From contig CAWJNN010000009.1 in assembly GCA_963844115.1 (NCBI GenBank), positions 1 through 64,000 on the forward strand: a DNA stretch of 64,000 nucleotides, written 5' to 3'. A program made the translations under genes and the position numbers. Shown here piece by piece: positions 53,461-62,322 of this stretch; position 1 is the stretch's first letter, and each line of letters opens with the position of its first letter. A model generated the notes under the pieces. That model had not been told where the DNA came from and ran no database searches. It saw only the letters and a program-made list of their open reading frames with translations. The stretch is from CS4-C045 sp963844115. Its GTDB lineage: Bacteria > Planctomycetota > Planctomycetia > Pirellulales > UBA7805.

Positions 53461-54305
53461 TCACACGCCCTTCACGAGCTTCATGTTCTTTACGAGCGCC
53501 TCGTCCGCGTCGTCGAGGGGGGCGCCGTGAGCACTCGGACGCCGTGTTCAGTGATCGCTACGGTATGTTCGAAATGGGCGCTCGGCTTGCCGTCGGAAGT
53601 CGACATTGTCCAGTAATCAGGCACGGCAACGACCCGTTTCGTACCCATGTTCACCATCGGTTCGATGGCAATTACCAGCCCCGGATCGAGGCGGAAATCG
53701 TCTTTGGCTCGCAGCTTTTTGCTTGCGTAGTTGGGCACCTGCGGTGACTCGTGCATGTCCTGACCGATTCCGTGCCCCACGAAGTTCTCGACCGTTGAGA
53801 AGCCGGCCTCCTTGACGAAGTCGTCCATCTCACTGGCCACCTCGCTCCACTTCGTCTTTTGTGAAATCAAGTCAATAGCCAGAAACAGGACTTGCGAGGT
53901 GATGTCTAATAGTCGTTGTACCGATGACGATACTTCGCCAACAGGCAACGTTACGGCGGCATCGCCACACCAGCCGTTAATGCGGCATCCAGTGTCGACG
54001 CTGATAATGTCTCCCTCGGCCAGTTTTCGATTGCCGGGAATTCCGTGGACGACCTGCTCGTTGACGGAGGTGCACGTTACCCCAGGAAAAGACGGTCGGC
54101 CGGCCGTGCTGTTCGGGTAGTCCAGGAAGAGAGGCTCGGCATCAATTTTTTCGTAGAAGGCCTTGACCGCCTCGTCGATCTCGCCGGTGGTGATCCCTGG
54201 TGCGACCATTTCACGAACGATTTCATGCGCCTTCCAGACGGCCAGACCGGCTGGTCGCATCATGCTGATTTCGCGAGGAGACCGCAAGTTGATAGGCTTC
54301 GCCAC
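53461..54305 (-). CDS. map: Methionine aminopeptidase, frameshifted near the C-terminus
   Basis: Type I Map: INLRSPREISMMRPAGLAVW, GVTCTSVNEQVVHGIPGNRK, metal ligands in ISVDTGCRINGWCGDAAVTL, VGHGIGQDMHESPQVPNY and VIAIEPMVNMG, and substrate loop FEHTVAITEHGVRVLTAP. A run of six C near 53520 breaks the frame; restoring one base gives DDADEALVKNMKLVKGV and TGA at 53461. It removes initiator methionine. It is the last gene of the ribosomal operon, after adk and secY, a common bacterial order. Confidence 0.93.
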
Positions 54306-54329
54306 TTCTCCGTTACTCCCAGTTGCTAC

Positions 54330-54902
54330 TCAGTCGTTATTTGCCGACGCATGCTGGTCAATCAGTTGACGGATACGTTGTCTGACTTCATCCCGTGTTC
54401 CGGTCCCATCAACTGAACGCAGTAGACCACGACTATCGTAGTGTTCCAGCAACGGTTTGGTTTCGGCTTGAAATACCTCAAATCGCTTTTGGATCACATC
54501 CTCGGCGTCGTCCGTACGTCCCCGGTCCAGCAGCCGTTTATTAAGAATTTCATTGGGTACGGCCAAATCGATGACCATATCCAGCGCTTCCGAATGTGCA
54601 TCGAGCAACTTATTGAGTGTTTCCGCCTGCGCCAGCGTCCGCGGGAATCCGTCGAGCAAAAACCCCGCTCGGCAGTCGTCCTCCTTCAAGCGATCGTCGA
54701 CGATCTGAATGACCAGGTCATTGGGGACAAGTTTTCCGTCGTCGATGTAGCTCTGCGCGGCCCGGCCGACGGCAGTACCTTTCGCAATAACCTCGCGCAG
54801 CATCTCGCCGGTTGATAAGTGGGGAACGGATAGGTGCGTAGTAAGCCACGCGGCTTGAGTTCCCTTACCTGCCCCAGGAGGACCGAAGATGACTACACGC
54901 AT
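54330..54902 (-). CDS. adk: Adenylate kinase, short-LID type
   Basis: 190 residues. P-loop FGPPGAGKGTQAAWLTTHL, LSTGEMLREVIAKGT, GFLLDGFPRTLAQAETLNKL and the LID region DRGRTDDAEDVIQKRFEVFQ. The LID lacks the extra 25-30 residues and zinc cysteines of the long type, so this is a short-form enzyme. It interconverts ATP + AMP and 2 ADP. It lies between secY and map, as in many S10/spc operons. Confidence 0.95.
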   Translation of the reverse strand: MRVVIFGPPGAGKGTQAAWLTTHLSVPHLSTGEMLREVIAKGTAVGRAAQSYIDDGKLVPNDLVIQIVDDRLKEDDCRAGFLLDGFPRTLAQAETLNKLLDAHSEALDMVIDLAVPNEILNKRLLDRGRTDDAEDVIQKRFEVFQAETKPLLEHYDSRGLLRSVDGTGTRDEVRQRIRQLIDQHASANND

Positions 54903-54914
54903 GGCGATCCGCTG

Positions 54915-56309
54915 CTACGTTCGCTCCAGCAGGCCCTTATAGTTGCGCATCACGAGATGGCTATCGATCTTCTGGACCAGATCAAAAGCCACACTAACGG
55001 CGATCAGCAAACCGGTGCCGCCGTAAAAACTGGCGACGGCAAACGGGACGTTCATGGCGCCGGAAATAATTGTGGGAATGATGGCAACCAAAGCCAGGAA
55101 GCCGGCACCAACGTAAGTGATGCGTACCATCACCTTTTCCAAATAATCCGCCGTTCGCTTACCCGGCCGATAACCGGGTATGAACGTACCAAAGTTTTTC
55201 AGATTGTCCGCCATGTCCTTCGGATTAAAGGTGATGGCGGTCCAGAAGTAACAGAAGAAATAGATCAGACCTACATAGCACAGGTTGTACGGGAAGGACG
55301 TTCCGCGCTGAAACATGTCCGACAGGTCCGCGACGATACCCGTGGGAAATTTCTGGGAGAGCTGGCTGAGCAGGATCATGGGAATCATTAACAGGCTGGA
55401 CGCAAAAATGATCGGCATGACGCCCGCCTGATTTACTCGCAGCGGGAGGTATTGACGACTTCCGCCGAACACGCGTCGTCCGCGAACATGTTTGGCACTC
55501 TGCGTCGGGATGCGACGTTGACCTTGCGTGATATAGACGACCCCGAAGACCACGGCCACGAACATGAAGGCCAACACGATCAAGTGTTCGATTCCCAATT
55601 TACCGGGTGAACCGCCGAGGGTGAGGGTGGTCGATTCGAACAGCTCAAAAGCGGCACCGGGCATACTGGCCAGAATACCGGCCATAATCAATAAGCTGAT
55701 ACCGTTACCAATTCCGAACTCGTCAATCTGCTCGCCCAGCCACATCAGAAACATCGTGCCGGCGGTCATCGTTAAGACTCCGGCCAGCTGCCAGGACATG
55801 CTGCCCAGCGCCGAGTACGTCGGACTTTCGGGATTCATCACTGCCCAAATCGAACTGCTGATCAGTGGCCCCGAGGCGCTGCCTGCCGACGCGCCAATCA
55901 GGTAGCGCAAATACATATAGCTTTGCAAGAGACAGAGAACGACGGTGGCGTACCGCGTGTACTCGTTAATTTTCTTCCGGCCCGCTTCGCCCTCCTTTTG
56001 CAACTCCTCCAGCGGCTTGTAGACGCTTCCCAGCAGCTGAAAGATAATCGACGCGGAAATGTAGGGCATGATCCCCAGACCAAAGATAGTCGCCTGGTTC
56101 AACTGGCTGGCGCTGAATACGGCCACCGCCTGCAAGACATCGGCCAATCCGCCGGCCTGGCCGCTAAAGTGCTCCGTCATCCGTTCGCGGTCAACGATCG
56201 GCAGCGGGATCTGCCAGCCGACGCGGTAGACTGCGAGGAAGAGAAGCGTCAACAGAATTTTCTGGCGCAACTCCGGAATTGTGAAGATGATGCGAAGTTT
56301 TTCCCACAT
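54915..56309 (-). CDS. secY: Preprotein translocase subunit SecY
   Basis: 464 residues with ten membrane segments. Plug/lateral gate regions FGLGIMPYISASIIFQLLGS and EAGRKKINEYTRYATVVLCL, cytoplasmic loop TQGQRRIPTQSAKHVRGRRV, and FNPKDMADNLKNFGTFIPGY with RPGKRTADYLEKVM are diagnostic. It is the channel of the Sec translocon. ATG at 56309 is preferred (MWEKLRIIFTIPELRQKI); 56321 adds four residues. Confidence 0.97.
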   Translation of the reverse strand: MWEKLRIIFTIPELRQKILLTLLFLAVYRVGWQIPLPIVDRERMTEHFSGQAGGLADVLQAVAVFSASQLNQATIFGLGIMPYISASIIFQLLGSVYKPLEELQKEGEAGRKKINEYTRYATVVLCLLQSYMYLRYLIGASAGSASGPLISSSIWAVMNPESPTYSALGSMSWQLAGVLTMTAGTMFLMWLGEQIDEFGIGNGISLLIMAGILASMPGAAFELFESTTLTLGGSPGKLGIEHLIVLAFMFVAVVFGVVYITQGQRRIPTQSAKHVRGRRVFGGSRQYLPLRVNQAGVMPIIFASSLLMIPMILLSQLSQKFPTGIVADLSDMFQRGTSFPYNLCYVGLIYFFCYFWTAITFNPKDMADNLKNFGTFIPGYRPGKRTADYLEKVMVRITYVGAGFLALVAIIPTIISGAMNVPFAVASFYGGTGLLIAVSVAFDLVQKIDSHLVMRNYKGLLERT

Positions 56310-56412
56310 GATACGATCCATCCTCTGTGGCTGGCGACTGCTTCACAACTCCCGCTTCACCACAACCGTTTCACGACTCCATTCGTGAAGGCCGCGACGT
56401 GCGTGATCCACG

Positions 56413-56916
56413 TCATCCTCGGGCGCGGGCGGTCGCTGATTTTTGCTTGTTCTTCGGAACCGGCTTCTTCCCGGGTAGTATGTTCGTCGCACCGCCTGCT
56501 TTCTTGATTTTCTCTTCTGCAGTCTTACTAAAGCGATGTGCGGAAACGGTCAGCTTTATCTTCAAGTCCCCGTTACCAAGCACCTTAAAGATATCGATCG
56601 TCGGGCCGATAAGGCGCTTTTCGCGAGCCGACTCCAGTGTGACTTCATCACCGTTTTCGTAGGCGATTTCCAGATCGGACACGTTGACCGTGCCAACGAC
56701 CAGCGCAAACTTGTTGTTGAAACCACGCTTCGGTATGCGGCGCACCAGCGGCATGGTGCCACCCTGGAAGGTGATGTGCTTCGACGATCCACTGCGCGAA
56801 CCCTGGCCGTTGTGACCACGCCCCGAAGTTTTTCCGTGACCCGAACCGGGACCGCGGCCCACGCGACGTCGGTTCTTGTTTTTCTTTATACCGCGATGTA
56901 CGTCGTGTAGATTCAT
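56413..56916 (-). CDS. rplO: 50S ribosomal protein L15
   Basis: 167 residues: LHDVHRGIKKNKNRRRVGRG, GSGHGKTSGRGHNGQGSRSG, LVRRIPKRGFNN and DLKIKLTVSAHRFSKTAEEK. The C-terminus has an extra basic tail (KKPVPKNKQKSATARARG). Its start overlaps the end of rpsE by four bases. Confidence 0.97.
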   Translation of the reverse strand: MNLHDVHRGIKKNKNRRRVGRGPGSGHGKTSGRGHNGQGSRSGSSKHITFQGGTMPLVRRIPKRGFNNKFALVVGTVNVSDLEIAYENGDEVTLESAREKRLIGPTIDIFKVLGNGDLKIKLTVSAHRFSKTAEEKIKKAGGATNILPGKKPVPKNKQKSATARARG

Positions 56917-57407
56917 GCCAACGAGACTCCCCGTAGTCGTTCGATTTCCGCGCGCATGCGCAGTTGTTCGAGCGCCTGAATCGTCGCCTTCACCAGGATG
57001 ACTGGATTATTGGTGCCATAGCTCTTGGTCAGAATGTCATGGATTCCTGCCGCTTCACAGACGGCCCGGACCGCGGCACCGGCAATGACACCCGTACCAG
57101 GTGAGGCCGGAATCAAGACGATATGTCCGGCCCCAAAGTGACCGTTGACCCTATGGGGGATCGTGCTTCCCTCCAGCGCGATCTCGATCTGATTTCGACT
57201 GCCGCATTTCACCGCTTTTTCGACCGACGGTGGTACCTCATTTGCCTTGCCGTAGCCCCAGCCAACTCGGCCTTTGCCATTACCGACAACTACCATTGCC
57301 GCAAAACTAAAGCGTCGACCACCTTTGACGACGGCAGCACAGCGCTTGATCTTTACAACGCGATCGATCAGCTCCTGGCCGTGCGATTCTCTAGGTTCCT
57401 TTGCCAC
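56913..57407 (-). CDS. rpsE: 30S ribosomal protein S5
   Basis: 164 residues. LIDRVVKIKRCAAVVKGGRR, FSFAAMVVVGNGKGRVGWGY, GSTIPHRVNGHFGAGHIVLI, GTGVIAGAAVRAVCEAAGIH and LTKSYGTNNPVILVKATIQA. It is complete and in the standard spc order after rplR. Confidence 0.97.
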   Translation of the reverse strand: MAKEPRESHGQELIDRVVKIKRCAAVVKGGRRFSFAAMVVVGNGKGRVGWGYGKANEVPPSVEKAVKCGSRNQIEIALEGSTIPHRVNGHFGAGHIVLIPASPGTGVIAGAAVRAVCEAAGIHDILTKSYGTNNPVILVKATIQALEQLRMRAEIERLRGVSLA

Positions 57408-57466
57408 CGTTGGGGTGCTCCTGTCTTATCTTGATTCTTGGTTCGTCTTTTGCAGTTTACTTCGGG

Positions 57467-57835
57467 TCAGAACTTCAAGCCTGATTTACGGGCGGCTTCA
57501 GCCAGCGAGGCAACGCGGCCATGATACTGGCAATGACCGCGGTCGAACGCCACCTGCTCGATCCCAGCGGCCTTAGCGCGCTCGGCGATTACTTTACCCA
57601 CGGTTTCGGCTGCCTGGCTGTTGCCACCGTACTTGACAGAGCTAGCGATTTCTTTGTCCATGGTGCTCGCCGCGGCCAGCGTTTTGCCCGCCTCGTCGTC
57701 GATCAGCTGCACGTAGATATGTTTGTGGCTGCGAGAAACGCACAATCGAGGTCGATCCCCGGTGCCGCGGATACCCTTTCGCACGCGAAATCGTCTACGT
57801 TGGCGTTGCTTCCCAACTTCCCTTTCGTGGTTCAT
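57467..57835 (-). CDS. rplR: 50S ribosomal protein L18
   Basis: 122 residues from the ATG at 57835: RRRFRVRKGIRGTGDRPRLC, VSRSHKHIYVQLIDDEAGKT, VGKVIAERAKAAGIEQVAFD and RGHCQYHGRVASLAEAARKS. It binds 5S rRNA. Longer upstream readings only cross the rplF end. Confidence 0.97.
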   Translation of the reverse strand: MNHEREVGKQRQRRRFRVRKGIRGTGDRPRLCVSRSHKHIYVQLIDDEAGKTLAAASTMDKEIASSVKYGGNSQAAETVGKVIAERAKAAGIEQVAFDRGHCQYHGRVASLAEAARKSGLKF

Positions 57836-57942
57836 CGTTTTCAGGCGTTCTGTTGTGGTGAACGGAATAAATTCAGTGTCAAAAAAGTCAGTTTCCAATC
57901 GGAGCCGTGATGATTTCAAATCGGTTCGTGGACAGGCTGTGT

Positions 57943-58487
57943 TTACGCTCCAACGGCCTTGCCCGCCTTGCGGCGTACATGTTCGCCGTCGTAACGTACG
58001 CCCTTTCCCTTGTACGGTTCAGGTTTTCGCACGGGCGGACTTCCGCGGCAAACTGGCCAACCAGTTGTTTGTTGATACCCTTTACGACTACGTGGGTCTG
58101 ATCCGGGCAGGTGACCTCGAGGTCGGCCGGAATTTCCTTATGGATTTCATTGGCGAAACCCACTCGAAGGCTCAGCTTATTACCCTCAACGGACGCGATA
58201 TAGCCGACGCCGACGACTTCCAGTTTCTTTTCGTATCCCTTGCTAACACCTTCGACCATGTTTTGGATCAGCGCCCGGGTCAGTCCATGACAGGCCCGCG
58301 CAAACCGCTCGTCCGAACCGCGCGCGACTTTGACACACTTTTCTTGCTCGTCGACGACGGCGGAGACTTCCGGTCGATGGGTATAATCCAGCTTGCCTAA
58401 TGGTCCCTCGACGGTAACCAGCTGGCCATGGATGCCAACCTTCACACCGCTAGGGATTTCGATTGGTTTATTTCCGATTCGCGACAT
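57943..58487 (-). CDS. rplF: 50S ribosomal protein L6, frameshifted
   Basis: N-terminal and middle parts are normal (MSRIGNKPIEIPSGVKVGIH, QNMVEGVSKGYEKKLEVVGV). Near 58032 one base (probably a G) is missing after EVRP. In the restored frame the family's C-terminus VRKPEPYKGKGVRYDGEHVR and RKAGKAVGA follows, ending TAA at 57943. As written, the frame would run wrongly to 57888. The corrected length is 181 residues, normal for L6. Since L6 is single-copy and normally needed, a sequencing error is the likely cause. Confidence 0.93.
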
Positions 58488-58550
58488 GGTGTCACTGCCT
58501 TGGCGTGATCGCTAATTTCAGGTTCAGGGATTGTTGCTTTACGGGAAGAT

Positions 58551-58946
58551 CTACCAGATTTGACACAGCACTTCGCCGCCAAGATTTCGCTGGCGCGCTT
58601 CGCGGTCCGAGATTACGCCTCGGCTGGTGCTGATGACGGAGATTCCGAGGCCGTTCAAGATGGGTTTCAAGTCGGTGGCCCGGTTGTAAACACGTCGACC
58701 AGGTTTGCTTACTCGTTGGATGTGGCGGATGGCACGTTCGCCGTTGGGGCCGTATTTCAGGTCGATGCGAATGTGCGGAAACTTGGCTTCGCTCATCTCT
58801 GCCCAGTCCCAGATATATCCCTCACGTTTCAACACTTCCGCGAGTCCCCGTTTCACTTTGGACGACGGAACTTCCACCGTGGATCGTTCAATACGAACCG
58901 CGTTGCGAATACGTGTTAACATGTCGGCGATCGGGTCGGTCATCAT
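58551..58946 (-). CDS. rpsH: 30S ribosomal protein S8
   Basis: 131 residues: TDPIADMLTRIRNAVRIERS, VEVPSSKVKRGLAEVLKREG, VSKPGRRVYNRATDLKPILN and GLGISVISTSRGVISDREAR. It is complete. The first two codons are both ATG. Confidence 0.97.
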   Translation of the reverse strand: MMTDPIADMLTRIRNAVRIERSTVEVPSSKVKRGLAEVLKREGYIWDWAEMSEAKFPHIRIDLKYGPNGERAIRHIQRVSKPGRRVYNRATDLKPILNGLGISVISTSRGVISDREARQRNLGGEVLCQIW

Positions 58947-58964
58947 CGTTTTGTTTTCTCCCGT

Positions 58965-59150
58965 TTACCAGCTCGCTTTTTTCACACCGGGAATCAAGCC
59001 TTCGTCGGCCAGTTTTCGGAAACAAATCCGGCAGATTCCAAACTTTCGATAGACGGCACGCGGCCGTCCACACAGCTTGCAGCGATTTTCGCGGCGGGAC
59101 GAAAACTTAGGCGGTTTTAACGCCTTGGCTATCTTTGATTTGCTTGCCAT
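58965..59150 (-). CDS. rpsN: 30S ribosomal protein S14, type Z
   Basis: 61 residues, the short zinc-ribbon form with two C-x-x-C pairs (RCKLCGRPRAVYRKFGICRI with CFRKLADEGLIPGVKKASW). Zinc-binding S14 supports 30S assembly. It is intact between rplE and rpsH. Confidence 0.97.
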   Translation of the reverse strand: MASKSKIAKALKPPKFSSRRENRCKLCGRPRAVYRKFGICRICFRKLADEGLIPGVKKASW

Positions 59151-59222
59151 ATAAAACCGATTGTTCTCTTAGCAGATGTTCATAAATCGTTCTTTAGGGT
59201 CAGGGAGTGTTCAGCCCCCTCT

Positions 59223-59795
59223 TTAGTTCGCGTCTGGCGTGTCCTCAGTTCGCATCGGCAGACCGAAGCCAAGCAGCAACGCGCGCGCTTCTTCGTTGCT
59301 GTCGGTACTGGTAACGATCGTGACGTTCATCCCTTGTATGTGCGGATACTTGTCCGGGTTGATCTCAGGAAATACCAGTTGTTCCGAAAGGCCCAGGCTG
59401 TAATTGCCGTGACCATCGAACGCCTTGGGGTTCAGGCCGCGGAAATCGCGGACACGAGGAAGCGCCAGGGAAATTAACCGATCAAAAAATTCGTACATTC
59501 GGGTTCCACGCAGCGTGACCTTGCAGCCGATGGCCACACCTTCCCGTAGGCGGAACCCGGCCACCGATTTGGTGGCTCGCGTAATCGCGGCACGCTGGCC
59601 AGTAATCTCTGCCAGGGCGCCGGCCGCTTGATCCAAATGTTTTTTCTCGGAAACAGCGCTGCCGACCCCCATGCTCACGACGATCTTCTCCAATCGCGGC
59701 AACGCGTGACGGTTTGAACGATTCAGTTCACTGGTCAATTTCGGGACCAGTTCTTTTTCGTACGTTTCAAGTAGGCGGGGTGTGACACTCATCAT
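59223..59795 (-). CDS. rplE: 50S ribosomal protein L5
   Basis: 190 residues: LPRLEKIVVSMGVGSAVSEK, QRAAITRATKSVAGFRLREG, IGCKVTLRGTRMYEFFDRLI, LPRVRDFRGLNPKAFDGHGN and YSLGLSEQLVFPEINPDKYP. It binds 5S rRNA and contacts tRNA in the P site. It is complete. Confidence 0.97.
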   Translation of the reverse strand: MMSVTPRLLETYEKELVPKLTSELNRSNRHALPRLEKIVVSMGVGSAVSEKKHLDQAAGALAEITGQRAAITRATKSVAGFRLREGVAIGCKVTLRGTRMYEFFDRLISLALPRVRDFRGLNPKAFDGHGNYSLGLSEQLVFPEINPDKYPHIQGMNVTIVTSTDSNEEARALLLGFGLPMRTEDTPDAN

Positions 59796-59807
59796 TTCAT
59801 ACTTCGT

Positions 59808-60155
59808 TTATGATTTTGCGTAGCTCGCTCGCGCTGGAGCTGTTTCGCCATTACTGGCACCACATTTCTTGCAGAAACGTTCTTTACTTCCGTTATCCAA
59901 AAAGCGTGCGCCCATTTTTGCGGGTTTTCGACAGCCGCTGCAAACCAACAAAACGTTGGATAGGCTGACCGGCATCTCTTTGGATAACTGACCGCCTCGC
60001 GGATTCCGTTGGCTGCGGCGAACGTGTTTCTTTACGCGATTGACACCTTCCACCAAAATCCGGTCCTCGTCTGGAAGGATCTTCAAGACCTTTCCTTGAG
60101 TACCGCGATCGTTTCCGGCAATCACTTCGACCGTGTCATCAACTCGTATTCGCAT
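59808..60155 (-). CDS. rplX: 50S ribosomal protein L24
   Basis: 115 residues. KOW motif in VEVIAGNDRGTQGKVLKILP, then VEGVNRVKKHVRRSQRNPRG and SNVLLVCSGCRKPAKMGARF. Two C-x-x-C pairs (CSGC and CKKC) suggest a zinc site. One base separates it from rplN. Confidence 0.96.
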   Translation of the reverse strand: MRIRVDDTVEVIAGNDRGTQGKVLKILPDEDRILVEGVNRVKKHVRRSQRNPRGGQLSKEMPVSLSNVLLVCSGCRKPAKMGARFLDNGSKERFCKKCGASNGETAPARASYAKS

Positions 60156-60156
60156 A

Positions 60157-60525
60157 TCACACTACCTCGCTCGCGAGGCTAACAATTTTCATGAACTTGC
60201 GATCTCTTAACTCTCTTGCGACGGCGCCAAAAATTCGCGTCCCGCGAGGATTCCGGTCAGCGTCAAGAAGTACGACGGCATTGCTGTCGAAGCGGACGTA
60301 GCTGCCGTCCATTCGCCTCGTCGGTGCCTTGCATCGCACGATTACCGCCTTGACGATTGATTTCTTCTTGACGTCACTGCCCGGGATAACATTTTTCACG
60401 CTACATACAATGATGTCACCCAGGCCGGCCGTTCGTCGGCGGGTGCCCCCCAAAACCTTGATGCACATCACCTGCTTGGCGCCCGTGTTGTCCGCGACAT
60501 CCAGTCGTGTTTGCATTTGAATCAT
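60157..60525 (-). CDS. rplN: 50S ribosomal protein L14
   Basis: 122 residues from the ATG at 60525: MIQMQTRLDVADNTGAKQVM, GLGDIIVCSVKNVIPGSDVK, KAVIVRCKAPTRRMDGSYVR and IFGAVARELRDRKFMKIVSL. It is complete. Confidence 0.97.
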   Translation of the reverse strand: MIQMQTRLDVADNTGAKQVMCIKVLGGTRRRTAGLGDIIVCSVKNVIPGSDVKKKSIVKAVIVRCKAPTRRMDGSYVRFDSNAVVLLDADRNPRGTRIFGAVARELRDRKFMKIVSLASEVV

Positions 60526-60582
60526 GATCCACCGCCGTGTGCTCGTCGCCAATGCGAAATCGTTTTGCCGAGCATCTCTCCC

Positions 60583-60924
60583 TTAGGATATTTCGTCCTG
60601 AGCCTGAGGCTTCGCCTGAACTTCAATAACCTGCTGGTCGATTGCCTTGGTTGCCGCTCGAAGTGCCGCCAGGTCAACTTCCTTGCTCTTCGTAACAACG
60701 CGAATCAATTCCCATCGCTTCATCTTGGAATGAGGCCGCGCTTCGATAATCTCAACGGTATCGCCCATCTGGGACGTTTCCTGTTCATCGTGAACATGAC
60801 AGACCGTCCGTCGGCGCAGGTATTTCTTGTACTTGGCGTGTTTCACCAGACGGGGTACTTCGACTCGACGCGTCTTGGAATTACCGTCTCTAGTGACGAC
60901 ACCGACCGCAACTTTCTTAGGCAT
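60583..60924 (-). CDS. rpsQ: 30S ribosomal protein S17
   Basis: 113 residues from the ATG at 60924: KKVAVGVVTRDGNSKTRRVE, RRTVCHVHDEQETSQMGDTV and EIIEARPHSKMKRWELIRVV. It carries a C-terminal extension of about 30 residues (EVDLAALRAATKAIDQQVIE) beyond the usual S17 core. The start overlaps rpmC by eight bases. Confidence 0.95.
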   Translation of the reverse strand: MPKKVAVGVVTRDGNSKTRRVEVPRLVKHAKYKKYLRRRTVCHVHDEQETSQMGDTVEIIEARPHSKMKRWELIRVVTKSKEVDLAALRAATKAIDQQVIEVQAKPQAQDEIS

Positions 60925-61177
60925 GACCCGATCCTGTCTTCTTGGTTTTTGCTTTTTTCCGCTTGGAGGGACGGGGATTTTCCGCCAACTCACGTTCGCG
61001 CTGGATCGATTTGATTCGCGCGATCAAGCGGCGACTTTTCCTGAGTTCACTGGGCGCGTCGAGCCGTTCGGTTTGCGCCTGGATTCGCAGGCGAAACAGG
61101 TTCTCTGCTGTCTCTCCGAGCGTCAGCTGAAGCTGCTCGGCGCTCATTTCTCGCAGTTCGTCTGTTTTCGTTATCAT
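60917..61177 (-). CDS. rpmC: 50S ribosomal protein L29
   Basis: 86 residues: DELREMSAEQLQLTLGETAE, NLFRLRIQAQTERLDAPSEL, RKSRRLIARIKSIQRERELA. A basic C-terminal tail (RPSKRKKAKTKKTGSGHA) is longer than usual. It overlaps rpsQ. Confidence 0.95.
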   Translation of the reverse strand: MITKTDELREMSAEQLQLTLGETAENLFRLRIQAQTERLDAPSELRKSRRLIARIKSIQRERELAENPRPSKRKKAKTKKTGSGHA

Positions 61178-61226
61178 GCTACCGGTGACTCGGCTTCGTC
61201 AATTAAGTGTTGGTGGTGCAAGTTAT

Positions 61227-61268
61227 GTTGTGCCAGTTGAGTTGTGCCAGTTGAGTTGTGCCAGCTAA
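61227..61268. repeat. 14-bp tandem repeat, three copies, inside the ribosomal operon
   Basis: GTTGTGCCAGTTGA twice and GTTGTGCCAGCTAA once, in the gap between rplP and rpmC. The last copy covers the rplP stop codon. Confidence 0.9.
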
Positions 61269-61681
61269 ATTGTCCGTCGATTCAGGAATCGGACCCGGAC
61301 CGGCATCTTATGAGCCAGTCGGGCGAAGCATACCTTGGCGGCTGCTTCCGAGATTCCCGATATTTCGTACAGGACCGTGCCAGGTCGAACCACGGCTGCC
61401 CAATAGTCAGGCTCGCCTTTCCCCTTACCCATCCGAGTTTCCAATGGTATCGATGTAATCGGCTTGTGCGGAAAAATGCGGATAAAAAGTCGGCCTTCCG
61501 TGCGGAGGTATTGCGCTGCCGCGATACGCCCCGCTTCGATCGTGGCCGCGCTAATCCAGCCGCCTTCCATCGATTGCAAGCCGAAATCGCCGAACACAAC
61601 GCGATTGCTGCGCGAGGCGTTACCTTTTATACGCCCTCTTTGGCTTTTTCGGTGCTTGACCCGTTTGGGCATCTGCGCCAT
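61265..61681 (-). CDS. rplP: 50S ribosomal protein L16
   Basis: 138 residues: PKRVKHRKSQRGRIKGNASR, GLQSMEGGWISAATIEAGRI, RLFIRIFPHKPITSIPLETR, MGKGKGEPDYWAAVVRPGTV and ISEAAAKVCFARLAHKMPVR. Its first 62 bases overlap the end of rpsC in another frame. Confidence 0.97.
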   Translation of the reverse strand: MAQMPKRVKHRKSQRGRIKGNASRSNRVVFGDFGLQSMEGGWISAATIEAGRIAAAQYLRTEGRLFIRIFPHKPITSIPLETRMGKGKGEPDYWAAVVRPGTVLYEISGISEAAAKVCFARLAHKMPVRVRFLNRRTI

Positions 61682-62318
61682 CGATATCGTCCTCGTGATA
61701 TAAACCCTGGTTAACCCACACCTGAATTCCGATGTGACCCTGAGCTGTTTTCGCTTCCGTAAACCCGTAGTCGATCTTCGCCTGCAAGGTGGAGAGCGGG
61801 ATCGATCCGGAAATTTGTTTTTCTCGTCGCGCCATTTCGGCGCCTCCCAGTCGACCGGCCAGTTGAATCTTAATACCCTTGGCGCCGGCTTCCATCGTCT
61901 GTTCCATCGCCCGCTTCATGGTCCGCCGGAAGCTCGACCGCTTCTGCAGCTGTTCGGCGATATCTTCTGCCACCAGCTGCGCGTAAATCTCCGGGCGTCC
62001 TATTTCTTCGATTTTGATATTGATCCTGCGTCCGACCAGATCCTGCAGTTCGCCTTGCAGTCGTTCGACTTCCTGGCCCTTGCGGCCAATGATGACGCCA
62101 GGTCGTGCCGCATACAGTATCACCTTGACCTCATCCCGCGTCCGTTCAATTTCGATCTTTGGGATTCCGGCGTAGCGGAACTTCGCTTTGATGAACTTGC
62201 GAATCTTGAAATCTTCTACCAGCAATTCCGAGAAATCTCTCTTGGAGGCATACCAGCGGCTTTTCCAGCCCTCCATAATGCCGACACGAAATCCGGTTGG
62301 ATTAACTTTCTGACCCAT
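61620..62318 (-). CDS. rpsC: 30S ribosomal protein S3
   Basis: 232 residues from the ATG at 62318: MGQKVNPTGFRVGIMEGWKS, the KH domain GVIIGRKGQEVERLQGELQD, RRTMKRAMEQTMEAGAKGIK, IQLAGRLGGAEMARREKQIS and GSIPLSTLQAKIDYGFTEAK. The C-terminal tail (DADAQTG-like, then PKKPKRAYKR) overlaps the rplP start by 62 bases. Confidence 0.97.
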   Translation of the reverse strand: MGQKVNPTGFRVGIMEGWKSRWYASKRDFSELLVEDFKIRKFIKAKFRYAGIPKIEIERTRDEVKVILYAARPGVIIGRKGQEVERLQGELQDLVGRRINIKIEEIGRPEIYAQLVAEDIAEQLQKRSSFRRTMKRAMEQTMEAGAKGIKIQLAGRLGGAEMARREKQISGSIPLSTLQAKIDYGFTEAKTAQGHIGIQVWVNQGLYHEDDIDGADAQTGQAPKKPKRAYKR

Positions 62319-62322
62319 GGCT

